A DNA stretch of 64,000 nt from Microglena sp. YARC. Its lineage: Eukaryota > Chlorophyta > Chlorophyceae > Chlamydomonadales > Chlamydomonadaceae. A model generated the notes under the pieces. The model made no database searches, was not told where the DNA came from, and was given only the letters and a program-made list of their open reading frames with translations. Positions 55,715 to 64,000 of the stretch are shown piece after piece (the first letter of the stretch is position 1; each line of letters begins with the position of its first letter). Location: contig CM039462.1 in NCBI GenBank assembly GCA_022414725.1, positions 183,997,386-184,061,385 on the forward strand, written 5' to 3'. Both the position numbers and the translations under genes were made by a program.

Positions 55715-55835
55715 AAACTCGTATTGTTGTAGACACCACTCGGTCCCCCTCCGGTGGTCGCGACAACATTAGGTTACATCGCAAGGTGTACCGTACACAC
55801 CAGAAAGCGGTTTCATTTTAGTATTCCGTAGAGTG
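55715..55835 (+). ncRNA. Candidate omega-RNA scaffold of element F2
   Basis: The segment from the Fanzor stop to the TIR includes AAGGTGTACCGTACACACC (stem GGTGTAC/GTACACC variants) and AGCGGTTTCATTTTAGTATT, conserved with F1. The adjoining guide would be TACCATACTTATTATGTTC, part of gene Y. Confidence 0.45.
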
Positions 55836-56333
55836 TACCATACTTATTATGTTCTCTATCACGTCAGGTGGAATTGATGACAATAGGGTTGGGTCCAACT
55901 GTCTGGCAAGACATGTGCTTTCGTTTGGGCAGAAGCGGATCACGGAATCGCCCACAACAGCGTCGGATGCAATGAGGCGGGTTAGTCTCCTTTCTAATAC
56001 ATTCCACTCCACATAAATCTCAACAATGCATGCCCTCCGTCTAGGTCCATCCTTATTGTTCTCCCATGCTCGCATGTGCTCCAACAGTGTCAGTCTCCTC
56101 ATAAGCGCACAGACGAGTCCGTTGAGATTGCATTTGCGGATATGAATATTCTCATGCCACATTTTTTGAGGGTCTAAGGGTATGCTATCGTCCTTGACGT
56201 ACGCATCTAACGCATTGCGTTGTAGAAACAAAACCTGCAAACTGTCAGGAAATCCAAACAATTGACGCACATCGGCATACCTTGCACATTGCACTCCAAT
56301 GTTCAACGATTTAAAACCCACCTTGAAAGGCAT
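55836..56333 (-). pseudogene. Gene Y copy 1, C-terminus cut off by F2
   Basis: ATG 56333 (MPFKVGFKSLNIGVQCARYA). Nearly identical to 57380-57988 up to IPPDVIENIISMV, where the F2 end replaces the last 37 codons. Read-through adds HSTEY and a stop within the TIR (55818), so a nearly full-length protein could still be made. Confidence 0.85.
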
Positions 56334-56470
56334 ACTTGATTATACATGCACAGCTTTTTACTCCTTATGTTGAGCAGTCGTCAGTACCAACATCCATGAT
56401 TCATTCCTCGAATCCGCGATTCATCTTTCATTAAATACCGTCTCAAGCAGGCGTCTGCTTAACAAACTAT
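55838..56470. repeat. Segmental duplication Y, copy 1
   Basis: About 98% identical to 57502-58137, including the upstream hairpin CAAGCAGGCGTCTGCTT at 56442-56458. Confidence 0.9.
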
Positions 56471-56496
56471 TCCGGTATCAGAATTAGATTCTGGTC

Positions 56497-57335
56497 TTTG
56501 AGGAAAAAGGTAAAAAAAAAAACAGTTGTTCTCGAATAATTACTTATTCGCGACCCTTGCAATCCTTGAGCAATGACACGATCCTGGGGATTGTGATGAG
56601 GAGGCGCTTTTGGCGCTGGATCTCTTTGTGCTCGATGTACTTTCGGTACGTGCGCTGGATCTTGCGAGCCGAGCACCACGATCGCAACCACTGGGACGCT
56701 ATGTGCTGTACAAAGTCCCATTCCATATTGACGAATCCATCAGATGACACCCAATCGATCATCTCGTCATCCACCTCAATGAACAGACTGCTTACAATCT
56801 TGCGTGTGATGTGAGGGTGATCGGAACAAAAAGGATTGTACGGGAAGACGTCTTCCAAACCAAGAAGCATGCCTTGGAAGCGGGGATCGCATATGATATT
56901 GTCCGGCGAGACTGTCATCAGATTGAGGATAAACAGCTTGGCGTGGTTTCCGTCTGTGTAGTCGTTGGCAGTCAATTCTCCGTAGCAGACCTTTTGTATT
57001 TCGTTGTCCCACGATTGAATGGCGAGCTTTGCAAGTACCTCCCAAACGCGCGCCATGGGCGGAATGAGTTCTCTTGCGCGATCGCAAAATGGATCCGACG
57101 GAACGCCCGAAGTGTCATTGGCAACATCGTTGTATAATTCAGTAAAGTTTGCCATTGTGTTTGTGGGTATTTGTGGGTGTTAGTGGTGGTTATAGGTTTC
57201 TTTTATGACAATTCAGTCAATTTTTTTTTCACATGCGGCTTTCGCATGCCCCCCATCCGTCCATTCATTCTCACCCACGACACGGCGGCTTTCGAAGCCT
57301 CGTTGGCAATTTCATGCTGCATGGAATTTCTCTGA
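56497..57335. repeat. Segmental duplication X, copy 2
   Basis: Counterpart of 51735-52550; contains the intact gene X. Confidence 0.85.
56544..57155 (-). CDS. Gene X: hypothetical protein with IQ-like helix, 203 aa
   Basis: MANFTELYNDVANDTSGVPS, helical body (PPMARVWEVLAKLAIQSWDN; CDPRFQGMLLGLEDVFPYNP), then WDFVQHIASQWLRSWCSARK and IQRTYRKYIEHKEIQRQKR. The ARKIQRTYRKYIEHK stretch fits an IQ-type calmodulin-binding helix; the NPDKPWDW proteins carry a similar helix, hinting at a shared partner. Intact in this copy, degraded at 51771-52370. The last residues read into a sequence beside a family B-like TIR (AACAGTTGTTCTCGAATAAT). Confidence 0.7.
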   Translation of the reverse strand: MANFTELYNDVANDTSGVPSDPFCDRARELIPPMARVWEVLAKLAIQSWDNEIQKVCYGELTANDYTDGNHAKLFILNLMTVSPDNIICDPRFQGMLLGLEDVFPYNPFCSDHPHITRKIVSSLFIEVDDEMIDWVSSDGFVNMEWDFVQHIASQWLRSWCSARKIQRTYRKYIEHKEIQRQKRLLITIPRIVSLLKDCKGRE

Positions 57336-57379
57336 GCTAAACCCAATCTCCTGACTCTTCAGATACGCTTACTACAAAA

Positions 57380-57988
57380 CTAAACAGCAATCTGGTCCAG
57401 AACGACGAACATCTTCCTAATCTTCGTAGGCACATACTGAGCGTCGATTGTAGGAGATGCTGCGCGTAGCGCATTCGCGTCTGGCTCCCTTACCATACTT
57501 ATTATGTTCTCTATCACGTCAGGTGGAATTGATGACAATAGGGTTGGGTCCAACTGTCTGGCAAGACAAGTGGTTTCGTTTGGGCAGAAGCGGATCACGG
57601 AATCGCCCACAACAGCGTCGGATGCAATGATGCGGGTTAGTCTCCTTTCTAATACATTCCACTCCACATAAATCTCAACAATGCATGCCCTCCGTCTAGG
57701 TCCATCCTTATTGTTCTCCCATGCTCGCATGTGCTCCAACAGTGTCAGTCTCCTCATAAGCGCACAGACGAGTCCGTTGAGATTGCATTTGCGGATATGA
57801 ATATTCTCATGCCACATTTTTTGAGGGTCTAAGGGTATGCTATCGTCCTTGACGTACGCCTCTAACGCATTGCGTTGTAGAAACAAAACCTGCAAACTGT
57901 CAGGAAATCCAAACAATTGACGCACATCGGCATACCTTGCACATTGCACTCCAATGTTCAACGATTTAAAACCCACCTTGAAAGGCAT
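57380..57988 (-). CDS. Gene Y: F-box-like hypothetical protein, 202 aa, intact
   Basis: MPFKVGFKSLNIGVQCARYA and LFGFPDSLQVLFLQRNALEA, a basic stretch (RAWENNKDGPRRRACIVEIY), then PTLLSSIPPDVIENIISMVR, an F-box-like helix near the C-terminus. The remainder (EPDANALRAASPTIDAQYVP) is absent from copy 1 because of F2. The DNA at the F2 insertion site reads GTATGGTAAGGGAGCC here, i.e. an empty TA site. Function unknown; ubiquitin-ligase adaptor is a possibility. Confidence 0.75.
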   Translation of the reverse strand: MPFKVGFKSLNIGVQCARYADVRQLFGFPDSLQVLFLQRNALEAYVKDDSIPLDPQKMWHENIHIRKCNLNGLVCALMRRLTLLEHMRAWENNKDGPRRRACIVEIYVEWNVLERRLTRIIASDAVVGDSVIRFCPNETTCLARQLDPTLLSSIPPDVIENIISMVREPDANALRAASPTIDAQYVPTKIRKMFVVLDQIAV

Positions 57989-58137
57989 ACTTGATTATAC
58001 ATGCACAGCTTTTTACTCCTTATGTTGAGCAGTCGTCAGTACCAACATCCATGATTCATTCCTCGAATCCGCGATTCATCTTTCATTAACTGCCGTCTCA
58101 AGCAGGCGTCTGCTTACCAAACTATTCCGGTATCATG
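57502..58137. repeat. Segmental duplication Y, copy 2
   Basis: Counterpart of 55838-56470. Confidence 0.9.
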
Positions 58138-58142
58138 AAAGG

Positions 58143-58190
58143 GAATCGCGGGACCCACGGAGTGGGGCAGGGGAATTCAGCTGCGGACTC
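58143..58190. repeat. Dispersed CCCACGGAGTGGGG hairpin repeat, copy 2
   Basis: GGAATCGCGGGACCCACGGA then GTGGGGCAGGGGAATTCAGC; see 17571-17617. Followed at 58226-58275 by two copies of the ACACGCAAACGGCGGAACAC repeat that also occurs at 15645 and 32905. Confidence 0.75.
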
Positions 58191-58340
58191 GCGAAAGATC
58201 TGACTTGTCCATCGGAGGAGGACACACGCAAACGGCGGAACACTGCCGAATGTATCGGAGGACGCACGCAAACGGCAGATGGACATTATACTGTAACATT
58301 ATTCACCGGTCTGAGTGTAACAGTGTCAAAAAGTGCCCGG

Positions 58341-58604
58341 TTAAAATCTCGAATTTAGCGCAACCGCCGCACAGGTCAATGTCCTAACACCGCACCTGTG
58401 CTCCAGCGCCCGCACTGCGTCGCGCACGTCGTTGATCTGTTGTTGCATGTGCATGTTGGCTGCGATGAGCTCAGAGCGCATATCATTAATGTCGTTCAAA
58501 TGTTGATGCATGCGTTGCATGATGCGGAGCTCGCATGCAACGAACTGCTCTTGGGTGACGTAGAAGGGTACTTGGTTTTGCAGGGGGGGCGGCTCCATGT
58601 TCAT
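58341..58604 (-). CDS. Small coiled-coil protein, 87 aa
   Basis: MNMEPPPLQNQVPFYVTQEQ, then heptads FVACELRIMQRMHQHLNDIN and MHMQQQINDVRDAVRALEHR. Oligomerising helix, no family recognised. Confidence 0.5.
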   Translation of the reverse strand: MNMEPPPLQNQVPFYVTQEQFVACELRIMQRMHQHLNDINDMRSELIAANMHMQQQINDVRDAVRALEHRCGVRTLTCAAVALNSRF

Positions 58605-58985
58605 GTCCCTAAAGGAGCAGCAGACAAGAAAACGCTATATATAAACGTACAGAGACAAAGTGCTGACGATTGAATGCAATCTCATGCATCTCACCTCAAT
58701 GCATATCATCTCAATGTCAAAGCAATCCAAAGAATCCATGCACGCCGGCGGCTCCTCGTCCAGACTCATCACGCACACGCACGGAACTGATGCGGCGGCG
58801 GCGGCTTATCGCCCAGCCACATCACGCACGGCAGAGGCAGCGTGTAGTCCATCCTTATCACACATCATGCCACGCGGCGGCTTGAGAAGGTTGCAACACT
58901 GGAAATCGATCGTCATTGATTTGAGCATAACAACAACGCGGCGGATTATTATTAATTCGCGGTACCGGATTAGATTTGAGAGCAC
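58605..58985. other. Intergenic, no clear gene
   Basis: GC-rich simple sequence (GGCGGCGGCGGC near 58795) and short CATCTCA repeats near 58682-58715; no gene recognised. Confidence 0.4.
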
Positions 58986-59777
58986 ATGATGGCGTCCGTG
59001 AAGACTCGTCGCGCCTTGTTCATTTTTCCAAGTTACTACGTAGACGGGTTGGGATTCTTGCTTATTCACACATTGCAAGAGTGTGGTACGCTGCCAAGGG
59101 ACTTGAAGGGGTACAGATGTGGCGGAGCCATGAAGGACCATGATGTTTTTGTCAACAAGGTTTTGGGTTCTGGTATGGAGATCAATGTTCTCGAAGGCAC
59201 CGTGTGCCGGAGGACCGTCATGGACCAATTGGCTTGGTTGTTGGAACCCTCAGTGGACGTTGCTCTTTTGTTATTCTGTGGGCATGGCATGAATGAGGGG
59301 TCGCCACGTCACGGTACATTGGTATGTTCTTACAAACAGCTGGTGTCAGCTGAGGCCATCGATGCGGTGGTGGCAGCTCAACGTTTTTGTGGCACACTCA
59401 TCCGCGTGCTCAACATGTGCGAAGAAAATGCCATTGCCCCCGGCCCTGGTCTGCCGTTCCAGCACGGAAGATCTCTGCTTGACGCATCAAGAGCAGATCA
59501 TGATGAACAGTTCCATCTCGTTGCACACAAGGACGTGATGTTGTTGGCAACTGGGACTTTTGAAGAAACGGCAGGTGGCAAGGCAGGCACACACTTCATC
59601 GCTGCCCTGGGCAGAATGTTTGACGCAGAGTCGATCTTAACCTACGAGCGCCTTGATGAGCTCTTGCAGAGGCACTGGCCTGGTGGCAGTGGGAGGGCAC
59701 TGCTGTATCCTGCAAGGTTGAAAGGGATCTTCGGATGGCCGGCTAATGGTTCACAGGTGAGTGGCGATTCTGCTTGA
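58986..59777 (+). CDS. Caspase-like (clan CD) peptidase
   Basis: 263 aa, intact. Strand ALFIFPSYYVD, a helix, then VALLLFCGHGMNEGSPRHGT (catalytic His in CGHG) and LIRVLNMCEENA (candidate catalytic Cys after strand LIRVLN), followed by HLVAHKDVMLLATGTFEETA, the usual last strand of the p20 fold. Metacaspases and viral homologues cleave proteins after basic or acidic residues; possible roles are host cell-death manipulation or virion protein maturation. The loop after the Cys (EENA) is not the normal SG, so specificity may differ. The last codons lie at the edge of the 271-bp array. Confidence 0.65.
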   Translation: MMASVKTRRALFIFPSYYVDGLGFLLIHTLQECGTLPRDLKGYRCGGAMKDHDVFVNKVLGSGMEINVLEGTVCRRTVMDQLAWLLEPSVDVALLLFCGHGMNEGSPRHGTLVCSYKQLVSAEAIDAVVAAQRFCGTLIRVLNMCEENAIAPGPGLPFQHGRSLLDASRADHDEQFHLVAHKDVMLLATGTFEETAGGKAGTHFIAALGRMFDAESILTYERLDELLQRHWPGGSGRALLYPARLKGIFGWPANGSQVSGDSA

Positions 59778-61180
59778 CAATATGTGGGTATTTACATGGA
59801 ATCGTTTTCACCCCATAATATAGGGACCCTGTCCCAGACAAGGTCCTTTGTTAAAGGGAAACTAAACAATGTCATCCAAAGAAAATCGAATGGTCCCAAG
59901 CAGGCTTCTGCTTGACAATAATTGTATTTACATGGAATCGTTTTCACCTCATAACACATATACACTAATACACAATTTTTTAGGATATCAGAATAGTAAT
60001 ATAGGGACGTAGTCCTATACAAGGCCCTTTGTTAAAGGGGGGCTTAACAAGGTTTTGTAAATTTGTGTGTTTTTGTGTTTCCGTGTTTTGAATGAACCAC
60101 CGCATCTTACGCAATCGCATTTACGGTAGGTCCGTAGGACTGTCATCCAAAGAAAACCGAATGGTCCCAAGCAGGCTTCTGCTTGACAATAATTGTATTT
60201 ACATGGAATCGTTTTCACCTCATAACACACATACACTAATACACAATTTTTTAGGATATTAGAATAGTAATATAGGGACCTAGTCATAGACAAGGCCCTT
60301 TGTTAAAGGGGGGCTAAACAAGGTTTTGTAAATTTGTGTTTTTTTGTGTTTCCGTGTTTTGAATGAACCACCGCATCTTACGCAATCGCATTTACGGTAG
60401 GTCCGTAGGACTGTCATCCAAAGAAAACCGAATGGTCCCAAGCAGGCTTCTGCTTGACAATAATTGTATTTACATGGAATCGTTTTCACCTCATAACACA
60501 CATACACTAATACACAATTTTTTAGGATATTAGAATAGTAATATAGGGACCTAGTCATAGACAAGGCCCTTTGTTAAAGGGGGGCTAAACAAGGTTTTGT
60601 AAATTTGTGTTTTTTTGTGTTTCCGTGTTTTGAATGAACCACCGCATCTTACGCAATCGCATTTACGGTAGGTCCGTAGGACTGTCATCCAAAGAAAACC
60701 GAATGGTCCCAAGCAGGCTTCTGCTTGACAATAATTGTATTTACATGGAATCGTTTTCACCTCATAACACACATACACTAATACACAATTTTTTAGGATA
60801 TTAGAATAGTAATATAGGGACCTAGTCATAGACAAGGCCCTTTGTTAAAGGGGGGCTAAACAAGGTTTTGTAAATTTGTGTTTTTTTGTGTTTCCGTGTT
60901 TTGAATGAACCACCGCATCTTACGCAATCGCATTTACGGTAGGTCCGTAGGACTGTCATCCAAAGAAAACCGAATGGTCCCAAGCAGGCTTCTGCTTGAC
61001 AATAATTGTATTTACATGGAATCGTTTTCACCTCATAACACACATACACTAATACACAATTTTTTAGGATATTAGAATAGTAATATAGGGACCTAATCCT
61101 AGACAAGGCCCTTTGTTAAAGGGGGGCTAAACAAGGTTTTGTAAATTTGTGTGTTTTTGTGTTTCCGTGTTTTGAATGAG
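59769..61180. repeat. 271-bp tandem array, about 5 units
   Basis: Unit length 271 bp in the middle copies; the first unit is shorter. Each unit contains CAAGCAGGCTTCTGCTTG (stem CAAGCAG/CTGCTTG) and CCCTTTGTTAAAGGGG (stem CCCTTT/AAAGGG), plus AT-rich linker. The minus strand has a 94-codon open frame per unit, which is probably incidental to the repeat. Confidence 0.95.
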
Positions 61181-61254
61181 CCGTCGTTTGATACATGCGC
61201 AGCTCAAGCGGTACCCCTCAAAAAAAAATGTTTCATGATATTTGAGTTTTTGAA

Positions 61255-61596
61255 TTAATTGTTACAGTCTGGGCAGGCAGGGGTATGCAGGAGTGTCCGT
61301 TTATCGATATTGTTCCGGAGAATGCTGGCTATGTCCCTTATGGATATGTTGCGATCCTTCTGGTATTGTGCGATTTTCTTCTTGTCACGTATTCCGTATG
61401 TGGGTCCTTTGGGGTCGAAATGGATGGTGTCTCGGATGCACTTCATGATAAGATCGTGCGTGTTTTCAGTGGACACATGGTCTTCCTGCAGGATGCGTTT
61501 GATTTCTTCGTTTATTCTGATGTACTTGATTTTGGACATGGCAGCCTGTCCGGGTACGACGACCGAGGATGTGGCTGGAGAAGAAGTAGTGGCCAT
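61255..61596 (-). CDS. Hypothetical protein, 113 aa
   Basis: MATTSSPATSSVVVPGQAAM, then KIKYIRINEEIKRILQEDHV and IRDIASILRNNIDKRTLLHT, ending CPDCNN. It lies just downstream of the D5 gene on the same strand (54 bp between). A mixed helical domain with a C-terminal CPDC that may bind zinc. No family recognised. Confidence 0.6.
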   Translation of the reverse strand: MATTSSPATSSVVVPGQAAMSKIKYIRINEEIKRILQEDHVSTENTHDLIMKCIRDTIHFDPKGPTYGIRDKKKIAQYQKDRNISIRDIASILRNNIDKRTLLHTPACPDCNN

Positions 61597-61650
61597 TTAT
61601 CTGATGGATCAACGGATTGATTACTAATACTAAAGGTAACGCTTTTGCTT

Positions 61651-63930
61651 TTATGGTTCGGAATCAGGGGTGAAGAAGACAAGATTCTTGAAACCTCGAC
61701 CACCCCTCACACCGGCGACGCTGCAGTTAGTGTCAGGAATAGCCCCCATTTTCTCGAGTCTTGTTTGCAGAGTCTTTTTGTTCATTTTGAAATCCCGGGC
61801 AAATGCATTGATATCCTTCAGAAGAACGATGTCTGTAGCGGAGTCTGTGACTGAAAAGTACTGATTGACGAGCACAAGCTCGTCGCCCTCATCTACTCGG
61901 AGTCTGTAGGTTTCACGCTGCACGTCAGAAGACATTTGCACGGGAGAGGAGCGGTGAGCGTCGAGAACGAGCCACGTGAAGGCATCGATCACGTCAGCTC
62001 GACCGCAGTATACCTTCATGCTTGGATCGCTCTCTCTGTAGAATGGAAGCCAAGGGATGCTACCGCCCTGCCCCGGAGTCACGAACTTGAACGGGAATTC
62101 GAAAACGATCGCCTGTTCGAGAACGTCCACTGCAGAAATTTGAGGCATCTCGTTCAGATTCATGAACAGACGTGATGCCGTACGGACTTCTCTTTCGTTT
62201 TCGTAGTTTCGTCTAGCCTTGATGACGTCCCCACCAGACTGAAACTTTTTTATCAGACCCCCGTCGAGCTTGACTCGAGAGTTACCCGCGTCGATCTTGA
62301 ATTCGTTGGTGTAAGTCTGACGGGAGAACTCACAGTCGATCACCCATGACTGAGCTTTGACGTCCGTTGCACTGGCGTTCAGCATGAGCTGAGAAGAATC
62401 GATAGTGTTCACATACGGACCGAATGCGTTCTGGTTGATCGTCTGAAGCAGACCCTCACCAGAGTTCCTCTCACCGATCATGACAGCCCAGTTCTTGTCC
62501 TTGTACTCACCGGCCATCGCGCGGGCGATCATCTGAAGGTACGTGTCAACCTTGCCGGCAGTGCCCAACGTGCTCTTCAGAAGCTTATCCATGACGTCCT
62601 GTAAAACGTCGGGGGAGGGGCGACAGGAGGGGAAGTCACGGTTCACACAGAGCTCCTGGAGGGGGATCACATCTGGTTTGCCTTCATATGGGGTGAACGA
62701 TTTGTCAAGGAAGTCGTACACACCGTTGTTGAAGCAGATCACGCCGATGTTCGACTCCCATATCTTGTCTCTGAACGAGTTGTCCTTAGGGGCGAAGTGA
62801 CGGATGTTCTTAGCGATCGCAGTGGACTTGGATATGATGCAGCTGTATTTTCTAGCGTTACCACCGTCGTCGATGAATTTGATGTTCGAGCTCATGCAAG
62901 CTTGGAAAACAAAAGATTCAACGTCATCCTTGTTGCTCGTCCACTTACCGTACTCTTTCACGAACAACGTGTTGTTGCATTTAAGGATGGTACCCTCCAG
63001 GTCCTGCAACACAAGATGAATGGCAGAATCCTCGCCTCCAACGTGCCTGAGAGGTTTGAAGCTAGAATTGTACTCCGCGAGGGGGACGTCCAGCATTTCG
63101 CAAGTCATGTCTTTAATCTTCACGAGTATACGATAACCAGTTCGATCAAAGATGTAATGCGATATGTCTTGCAGCATCTCCGCCGTTATTCCACCGGACT
63201 CTATGTCAACCTTCTTCTCAACCATTGCTCCGTCAAACATCAGTACGCCCACCACAAAGTGGTGCTGGTGCAGGTAATCCTTCATGGACATCAAGCACTC
63301 GTTCTCTATATCACACAACATGATGTTTAGAGCAGACGCACGCGTGTTACCATCTTTTTTAGCGATATCCATGTACGCGTTCGAGGGGCCCGTAGGACCC
63401 AACAGGTCGGCGGATATTGTTTTTATCTCATTGTAAAACTTGCCCAGCCACTGGGAAGAGTAATTTTCGACGACGGCCTTATGCCCACCGTTGAGGACAG
63501 ACAACACGGCCAACTTACTGCATGCATAATCACCAGAAATGGTCTGCAACACATCGGCTCTGTGTTCGCAGTAATGCTGCAACAGGGGGCATGGGATACC
63601 GACGCGATGGCACTTCTGAGACAGCAACGAAGGGTGGCAGTTCACGAAATCCAGGTCCACGTAAAAGGGGTGAGCGATGGCGTTCCTGATCTCTCTGGCG
63701 ATATACTGCATGGACACACCACGTTTGGCAAACAGTCGGCCATGTCCATGGGGCTGCTTAGAATACTTAACAGTCACAACCTCGCCATCGGCCGCAGCAA
63801 TGTAACGCTCAACCAGATTGTACATGCAAGACTTGTCTGTGTCGGGGCGGAAATTCCAAGAGTCCCAGTGGGACAAGATGTACTTCAGAGCCCCAACAGA
63901 AAACTTCTCGCTCAAAACAATGTCGGACAT
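61651..63930 (-). CDS. D5-like primase-helicase with altered Walker A
   Basis: 759 aa from ATG 63930 (MSDIVLSEKFSVGALKYILS); an ATG 15 codons upstream (63975) is also possible. The N-terminal domain has FYVDLDFVNCHPSLLSQKCH, an acidic-pair motif like those of viral primase/polymerase-type domains. A D5_N-like linker (SNIGVICFNNGVYDFLDKSF) precedes an SF3 helicase core: MIGERNSGEGLLQTINQNAF, WVIDCEFS (Walker B-like), GLIKKFQSGGDVIKARRNYE and FMNLNEMP (sensor Asn). The Walker A lysine position is Glu (GERNSGEG), which should abolish ATP binding unless it is a sequence error. Such proteins unwind viral DNA and prime replication. Confidence 0.85.
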   Translation of the reverse strand: MSDIVLSEKFSVGALKYILSHWDSWNFRPDTDKSCMYNLVERYIAAADGEVVTVKYSKQPHGHGRLFAKRGVSMQYIAREIRNAIAHPFYVDLDFVNCHPSLLSQKCHRVGIPCPLLQHYCEHRADVLQTISGDYACSKLAVLSVLNGGHKAVVENYSSQWLGKFYNEIKTISADLLGPTGPSNAYMDIAKKDGNTRASALNIMLCDIENECLMSMKDYLHQHHFVVGVLMFDGAMVEKKVDIESGGITAEMLQDISHYIFDRTGYRILVKIKDMTCEMLDVPLAEYNSSFKPLRHVGGEDSAIHLVLQDLEGTILKCNNTLFVKEYGKWTSNKDDVESFVFQACMSSNIKFIDDGGNARKYSCIISKSTAIAKNIRHFAPKDNSFRDKIWESNIGVICFNNGVYDFLDKSFTPYEGKPDVIPLQELCVNRDFPSCRPSPDVLQDVMDKLLKSTLGTAGKVDTYLQMIARAMAGEYKDKNWAVMIGERNSGEGLLQTINQNAFGPYVNTIDSSQLMLNASATDVKAQSWVIDCEFSRQTYTNEFKIDAGNSRVKLDGGLIKKFQSGGDVIKARRNYENEREVRTASRLFMNLNEMPQISAVDVLEQAIVFEFPFKFVTPGQGGSIPWLPFYRESDPSMKVYCGRADVIDAFTWLVLDAHRSSPVQMSSDVQRETYRLRVDEGDELVLVNQYFSVTDSATDIVLLKDINAFARDFKMNKKTLQTRLEKMGAIPDTNCSVAGVRGGRGFKNLVFFTPDSEP

Positions 63931-64000
63931 TAGAATGTGAGTCTGTGATGATACAGTCAAACAGCATGTTCTCATTATACTTGTTGTAAATTGTTCTTCG

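Larger units (their letters stand above)
52856..55835. mobile_element. Fanzor-carrying transposon F2, 5'-truncated
   Basis: Same family as F1 but on the plus strand. Homology begins abruptly at 52856 inside the transposase, so the right-type TIR and about 160 transposase codons are missing. The Fanzor-side end is complete: GTTTCATTTTAGTATTCCGT then AGAGTG to 55835, TA 55836-55837. It lies inside gene Y copy 1. Confidence 0.85.

Noticed and set aside
59792..61106. Four repeated 94-codon minus-strand frames
   Set aside because: They follow the 271-bp unit exactly and include its hairpins; no sign of a protein family or of codon-level selection.

Overview
The window looks like part of a large nucleocytoplasmic DNA virus (Nucleocytoviricota) of a protist or alga, or a giant-virus segment endogenised in such a host. 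The genes appear intronless and lie on both strands. They include a D5-type primase-helicase (61651-63930), F-box/ankyrin proteins, 'NPDKPWDW'-repeat proteins, a C2H2 zinc-finger protein of the viral FN..HP type, Fanzor nucleases and Tc1/mariner-like transposases. No rRNA, capsid, polymerase or other core gene is seen, so a more exact placement is not possible. Intact genes are mixed with many truncated copies, which suggests an accessory or terminal genome region or a decaying endogenous copy.

Layout. 0-16 kb: small unknown genes, two ankyrin genes, a retropepsin-like protease, a decayed ankyrin gene, and a P-loop gene bracketed by two MITEs. 16-20.5 kb: a nuclease-like gene, a tRNA-like locus, a J-domain gene and an NPDKPWDW-repeat gene. 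20.8-24.3 kb: a TIR-bounded transposon with a mariner-type transposase and a Fanzor (RNA-guided nuclease family), inserted in another gene. 24.3-34.5 kb: paired F-box-like paralogues and more ankyrin genes. 34.8-37.6 kb: about 22 copies of a 112-bp tandem repeat with two nested MITEs. 37.6-49.2 kb: C2H2 protein, repeat-protein genes, a caspase-like gene, an alanine-rich protein, a HicB-like gene and a broken second D5 gene. 49.2-58.2 kb: a second mariner-type family, a second Fanzor element, and two gene families (here X and Y) duplicated locally. 58.2-64 kb: a second caspase-like gene, a 271-bp tandem array and the long D5 gene.

The unifying theme is mobile DNA. One TIR family (ends resembling CACTCGACGGAATAC and CAGTCGGCGGAACAG, TA target sites) marks both Fanzor elements and at least six further isolated ends. 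Several of these keep the non-coding segment between Fanzor stop codon and TIR, which is where a guide (omega) RNA scaffold would lie. One Fanzor element interrupts a gene Y copy, and an uninterrupted paralogue with the same TA site sits 1.7 kb away. Many pseudogenes differ from an intact reading frame by single bases in homopolymer runs; this is either genuine decay or residual assembly error and matters for every 'broken' call below.
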